The notes beneath the pieces are model-generated. The model had not been told where the DNA came from. It made no database searches and worked only from the letters and a program-made list of their open reading frames with translations. This document shows, in pieces, positions 60,880-64,000 of a stretch of 64,000 bases of DNA. The stretch is from Faecalicatena contorta (GTDB lineage Bacteria; Bacillota; Clostridia; Lachnospirales; Lachnospiraceae). The stretch lies in the NCBI RefSeq assembly GCF_039521745.1, contig NZ_BAAACT010000004.1; one strand, written 5' to 3'. Every line of letters starts with the position of its first letter. Position 1 is the stretch's first letter. The position numbers and the translations under genes are program-made.

Positions 60880-61743
60880 TTATTTGGCTAATACTTCAAC
60901 CCCATCTTCGGTGATCATAACCATATATTCGATCTGTGCGGATAGCCCGTCATCAATGGTATAAACGGTCCAGTCATTCTCTTCATCGATAAAGAAATCA
61001 GGGCTTCCCTCATTAATCATCGGCTCAATGGTGAACATCATACCAGGCACAAGAAGCATCTCGCTTCCCTTAGGCGTTACATAGCTGACAAACGGGTCTT
61101 CATGGAACTGCAGCCCAATGCCGTGTCCGCCGATCTCTTCTACAACGGAGTACCCGTTGGCCTGTGCGTGTGTGTTGATTGCATCCGCAATGTCGCCCAG
61201 ATGTCCCCAGGGCTTAGCAGCAGCCAGGCCCAGCTCCACGCATTCTTCCGTTACCTTTATAATGCGTTCGGCGCGCTCAGAGATTTTACCCATTTTAAAC
61301 ATGCGGGAGGCATCTGAAAAATAACCGTTCAGAATGGTTGATACATCCACATTGATGATATCGCCCTCCCGGAGAATGATATTCTCATCCGGAATCCCGT
61401 GGCATATCTCATTATTTAATGAAGTGCATACGCTTTTCGGAAATCCCTGATAATGCAGGGGCGCGGGGATGCCGCCATTTTTTGTTGTTACATCATAAAC
61501 GATCTTGTCTATCTCTTCGGTGCTCATTCCGATGTGGATTTGCTCTGCGACTGCATCCAGCACCGCGGTATTCAGGGCGGCACTTTCTTTGATCTTTTCA
61601 ATCTGGAATGGGGTTTTTAACAGTTTGCGGTTTGGTACGATCTCGCCTCTGTCCGCATGAAGCTTTATTTTTTCTTCAATTGCCATGTGGCATTTTTTAT
61701 ATTTCTTTCCACTGCCGCACCAGCAAAGGCCATTTCTTTCCAT
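60880..61743 (-). CDS. map: Methionine aminopeptidase with N-terminal SEC-C motif
   Basis: 287 residues. A SEC-C zinc motif at about 6-19 (LCWCGSGKKYKKCH) precedes the type I MetAP fold. Metal ligands are visible in INVDVS, YFSDASRMF, GGHGIGLQFHEDP, FTIEPMIN and QIEYMVMIT. Removes the initiator Met; the SEC-C motif likely helps ribosome contact. This fusion is known in Clostridia. Confidence 0.94.
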   Translation of the reverse strand: MERNGLCWCGSGKKYKKCHMAIEEKIKLHADRGEIVPNRKLLKTPFQIEKIKESAALNTAVLDAVAEQIHIGMSTEEIDKIVYDVTTKNGGIPAPLHYQGFPKSVCTSLNNEICHGIPDENIILREGDIINVDVSTILNGYFSDASRMFKMGKISERAERIIKVTEECVELGLAAAKPWGHLGDIADAINTHAQANGYSVVEEIGGHGIGLQFHEDPFVSYVTPKGSEMLLVPGMMFTIEPMINEGSPDFFIDEENDWTVYTIDDGLSAQIEYMVMITEDGVEVLAK

Positions 61744-61790
61744 TTATTACATCTCCTTTTTTATTCATATAATGGAACTGTACCTGCAAT

Positions 61791-63035
61791 CTATCTTTCG
61801 AACTGATGGATAAAGAACCCGCTTCTGAGCTTGGGCTCAAACCAGGTGGACTTGGGCGGCATAAGCAGCCCGGCGTCTGCCACTGCGAGCAGTTCCTCCA
61901 TCGAAGTCGGATACATGGCAAATGCAGCGCCGTCACCGGCCTTGTCTACGGCCTCTGCAAGTACATCAAGCCCCCGTATACCGCCTACAAAGCGGATCCG
62001 GCTGTCTGTTTTGGGATCGCGGATATTCAGCAGCGGACCAAGGACTACATTTTGCAGAACGGATACATCCAGCCTGTTCACGGGATCTTCCGAAAACAGA
62101 TGCGGATTTGCCGTCAGCCGGTACCAGCGGCCGTTTCCATAAAGTCCGATCTCGCCCTTGCAGGCAGGGCGACAGACCTCGTGCCCCATATCAGTAATGT
62201 CAAAACCGCTTCTGAGCAGATCCAGAAAATCGTCAAATGCATAACCGTTCAGATCCGCCACCACCCTGTTATAATCGTAGATGTGCAGTTCTTCTGCCGG
62301 AAACAGGACGGAAAGGAAGTAATTGAACTCCTCCTCACCGCTGAAGCCGGGATGTTCCTTGCGGCGCTTCAGTCCGGCCTTTACGGCGGACGCAGCACGG
62401 TGATGGCCGTCTGCTATATAGATATTATCAATTCCCTCGAAAATATGAGCGATTTGCGTGATATCTTCTGTACTGCTAATTTTCCAGACCTGATGCCTTA
62501 CGGAATCTTCGCTTGTAAAATCATAGAGAGGAGCAGTCAGTTTTACTGCTGCTATCATAGTATCCAGCTCAGGGCGGGCATGGTAGGCCAGGAAGATCGG
62601 CCCGGTCTGTGCGCTTAACGTGTCCACATGACGCGTCCTGTCCAGCTCCTTGTCTTCTCTGGTATTTTCGTGCTTCTTGATCCGGTTCTCCATATAATCA
62701 TCGATCGAAGCGCAGCCCACAAGCCCGGTCTGGGTCCGTCCATTCATCGTGAGGGCATAGATATAGTAACAGGGATCTTCATCCCTGACGAAAGAACCGT
62801 CCTGGATCATCTCCTCCAGAGTGTCCCTGGCCCTGTCATATACAGGCTGGGAATACATATCCGTATCCGGTGTAAACTGTGTCTCGGCTCTGTCAATTTT
62901 TAAAAAAGAAAGTGGGTTCTTGTCCACTACTTCCCGGGCTTCTTCCCGGTCATATACATCGTAAGGCAGTGCGGCAATAGATGAAGCTAGTTCTTTAGCG
63001 GGCCGCACGCCCTGAAAGGGTCGGATGACTGCCAT
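61791..63035 (-). CDS. DUF1015-family protein
   Basis: 414 residues. The N-terminus MAVIRPFQGVRPAKELASSI and the internal YIADGHHRAASA are hallmarks of DUF1015. In relatives it sits beside serine-biosynthesis genes and may bind a nucleotide, but its function is unknown. A long open frame on the opposite strand is a shadow. Confidence 0.9.
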   Translation of the reverse strand: MAVIRPFQGVRPAKELASSIAALPYDVYDREEAREVVDKNPLSFLKIDRAETQFTPDTDMYSQPVYDRARDTLEEMIQDGSFVRDEDPCYYIYALTMNGRTQTGLVGCASIDDYMENRIKKHENTREDKELDRTRHVDTLSAQTGPIFLAYHARPELDTMIAAVKLTAPLYDFTSEDSVRHQVWKISSTEDITQIAHIFEGIDNIYIADGHHRAASAVKAGLKRRKEHPGFSGEEEFNYFLSVLFPAEELHIYDYNRVVADLNGYAFDDFLDLLRSGFDITDMGHEVCRPACKGEIGLYGNGRWYRLTANPHLFSEDPVNRLDVSVLQNVVLGPLLNIRDPKTDSRIRFVGGIRGLDVLAEAVDKAGDGAAFAMYPTSMEELLAVADAGLLMPPKSTWFEPKLRSGFFIHQFER

Positions 63036-63219
63036 AATTGTTCTCCTTAATATTTAATCTAAATTTGGTGAAAAGGGTCTGGCAAAGAGTGCCAAAACCC
63101 TTTTTATTCTAGCACAAACATAAAAAATTTACTATAGGAATTTAAATGTGGCTGTAGTACGAAGGAATCTAAAACGGGATTTAGTTGGCAAGCTTTAGAC
63201 TTGTCGAGGGACGGGGACG

Positions 63220-63498
63220 CTTCCCGGCCTCCCTGTCATAAAGCTGGCTCATCCAATCGGCAGGAAAGCTCGCCAACCGGGCGGGATCCCGGATCAGGGC
63301 AGCGGATGTGGATTGGCTATGCGTATCTTTTCATCTTCAAGATGTGTATTGGATTATTTTGATGCTGGAACCGTATCCCATTGCTTATGTACACCTACTG
63401 GGGACATAAAAATCCCGCCAATTCAATACCATACGCTGCCCCCGCCTGAGGCCTCTCCTTAGAAACGAGCTTTTTCCTGCCGGTTGGATGCGCCAGCT
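63220..63498. repeat. Degenerate nested palindrome sharing an arm with element 3
   Basis: 63242-63272 (AGCTGGCTCATCCAATCGGC then AGGAAAGCTCG) is the inverted copy of 63466-63498 with three differences plus a two-base slip. Similarity continues outward to about 63220. Inside, GGGCAGCG (63297-63304) mirrors CGCTGCCC (63434-63441). CATCTTCAAGATG and TTATGT/ACATAA are inner hairpins. The right arm here is also the left flank of the next element. Confidence 0.7.
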
Positions 63499-63790
63499 CC
63501 ATGAAGGGATAGCCGAAAGCCTCCCGGAGAACATCCATGTCCTTTCAAAAACGCTCAAAGTGGACCTTAGAAATTCTTGGTGGGAAGCAGCCCGGAAAAT
63601 GGAGAGATTTTTGGATTCCGAATCCAAAAATCAGCTGACCCAGCGCGAGAAATCATCGGATTTCTCGTGATGTGTCAGTGGTGCTCCATTTTCAGGGCTG
63701 TTTCCCGCCTAGAATTTCTTAGGTCCGCGGCCGCGTTTTTGAAAGGACATGGATGTTCTCCGGGAGGTTTTCGGCTATCCCTTTATGGAG
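63497..63790 (+). repeat. Y-shaped nested palindrome, element 3
   Basis: Outer arms 63497-63604 and 63684-63790 are inverted repeats matching at about 94 of 108 positions. They enclose GATTTTTGGATTC/GAATCCAAAAATC (63606-63632) and CTGACCCAGCGCGAGAAATC/GATTTCTCGTGATGTGTCAG (63635-63678). Weaker pairing extends to 63465 and 63821 (ACGAGCTTT/AAAGCTCGT). The gap 63036-63947 contains no supportable gene. Confidence 0.92.
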
Positions 63791-63862
63791 CGCCCCCATC
63801 CGCGCCGAGACTAAAGCTCGTCACTAAATTCCGCAAAATAATCACTTGGAAATGAATTTTAG

Positions 63863-63891
63863 TTGTGGATTTATTTAAAAAAAGTTATGAT
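63863..63891 (+). promoter_or_regulatory. Promoter of a gene beyond the right edge
   Basis: TTGTGG, 17 bases, TATGAT. Downstream GATGAT/ATCATC and a very short reading frame follow. Confidence 0.45.
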
Positions 63892-63947
63892 AGATTATAC
63901 ATAGGGAGTGATGATTCCTAATTATTGATCATCTAAGGAGACCAGCT

Positions 63948-63965
63948 ATGAAAAGTCAACCTTAA
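63948..63965 (+). CDS. Possible five-codon leader peptide
   Basis: MKSQP with AAGGAGACCAGCT as a strong ribosome site. The tiny frame sits inside a hairpin formed by CCAGCT (63942-63947) and AGCTGG (63969-63974). Such leaders control downstream genes by ribosome stalling. The regulated gene is outside the window. Confidence 0.35.
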   Translation: MKSQP

Positions 63966-64000
63966 ATTAGCTGGAAATTAAAAACTTCTTTTCGTGGTAA

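Noticed and set aside
61806..62618. 270-codon frame opposite the DUF1015 gene
   Set aside because: Antisense shadow of a clearly recognisable family member; no ribosome site.
63385..63855. Open frames near the right end on both strands
   Set aside because: They are produced by element 3; the two arms encode mirror-related peptides.

Overview
The window looks like the chromosome of a spore-forming gut Lachnospiraceae (Clostridia). This is inferred from gene content and order: a run of HU, an S4-domain RqcP-like protein, YabP, YabQ, DivIC, SpoIIE, TilS, Hpt and FtsH, together with a CotS-like protein, several carbohydrate ABC transporters with glycosidases, and mid-range G+C. The species cannot be fixed from sequence alone; Dorea, Blautia, Faecalicatena or C. 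scindens relatives would all fit.

Layout. 1-7771: a YesM-type histidine kinase (cut by the left edge) diverges from a sugar-uptake operon of binding protein, two permeases, a GHL6-like glycosidase and an SGNH hydrolase. 8162-10843: a GH25/LysM lysozyme, then an XRE repressor divergent from an alternative sigma factor with a shared array of operators. 10881-19723: an 8.8 kb integrated element bounded by a perfect 20-bp direct repeat. 19787-23082: a response regulator and a large histidine kinase whose promoter region is the integration site. 23300-30329: a methyltransferase, a membrane-anchored protein of unknown function, QueT with a structured leader, an oxidoreductase and AsnRS. 30506-41103: SbcD/SbcC-like proteins, CCA transferase, CotS-like protein, phosphosugar mutase and the sporulation/division run. 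41104-41908: two large nested palindromes fill the gap between spoIIE and tilS. 41909-49761: tilS, hpt, ftsH, a GH13 enzyme and a GH2 enzyme. 50261-58339: a sugar operon with ABC importer, two class II aldolases, an ADP-dependent PFK-like kinase, an RpiR regulator and a D-lyxose isomerase-like enzyme. 58738-63035: pyridoxal kinase, an ECF S-component, a radical SAM protein, methionine aminopeptidase and a DUF1015 protein. 63220-63821: another cluster of nested palindromes, then the leader of a gene beyond the right edge.

Two things stand out. First, the 10881-19723 element has a phage-satellite layout: integrase, type I toxin-antitoxin, repressor/Cro switch, primase-helicase followed by iteron-like repeats, a string of small genes, a terminator-ended leader RNA, and one phage structural gene, an HK97-type major capsid protein. 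It has no terminase, portal, protease or tail genes. A cos-like poly-C tract lies behind the capsid gene. I infer a satellite that supplies its own capsid subunit to a helper phage. Second, three intergenic elements (41133-41380, 41566-41863 and 63497-63790) share one architecture although most of their sequence differs. Each has a long outer inverted repeat enclosing two adjacent hairpins, i.e. a Y- or T-shaped fold resembling AAV terminal repeats. Junction bases, an ATC hairpin loop and, in two copies, a set of non-canonical internal-loop pairs are conserved. I do not recognise this family.
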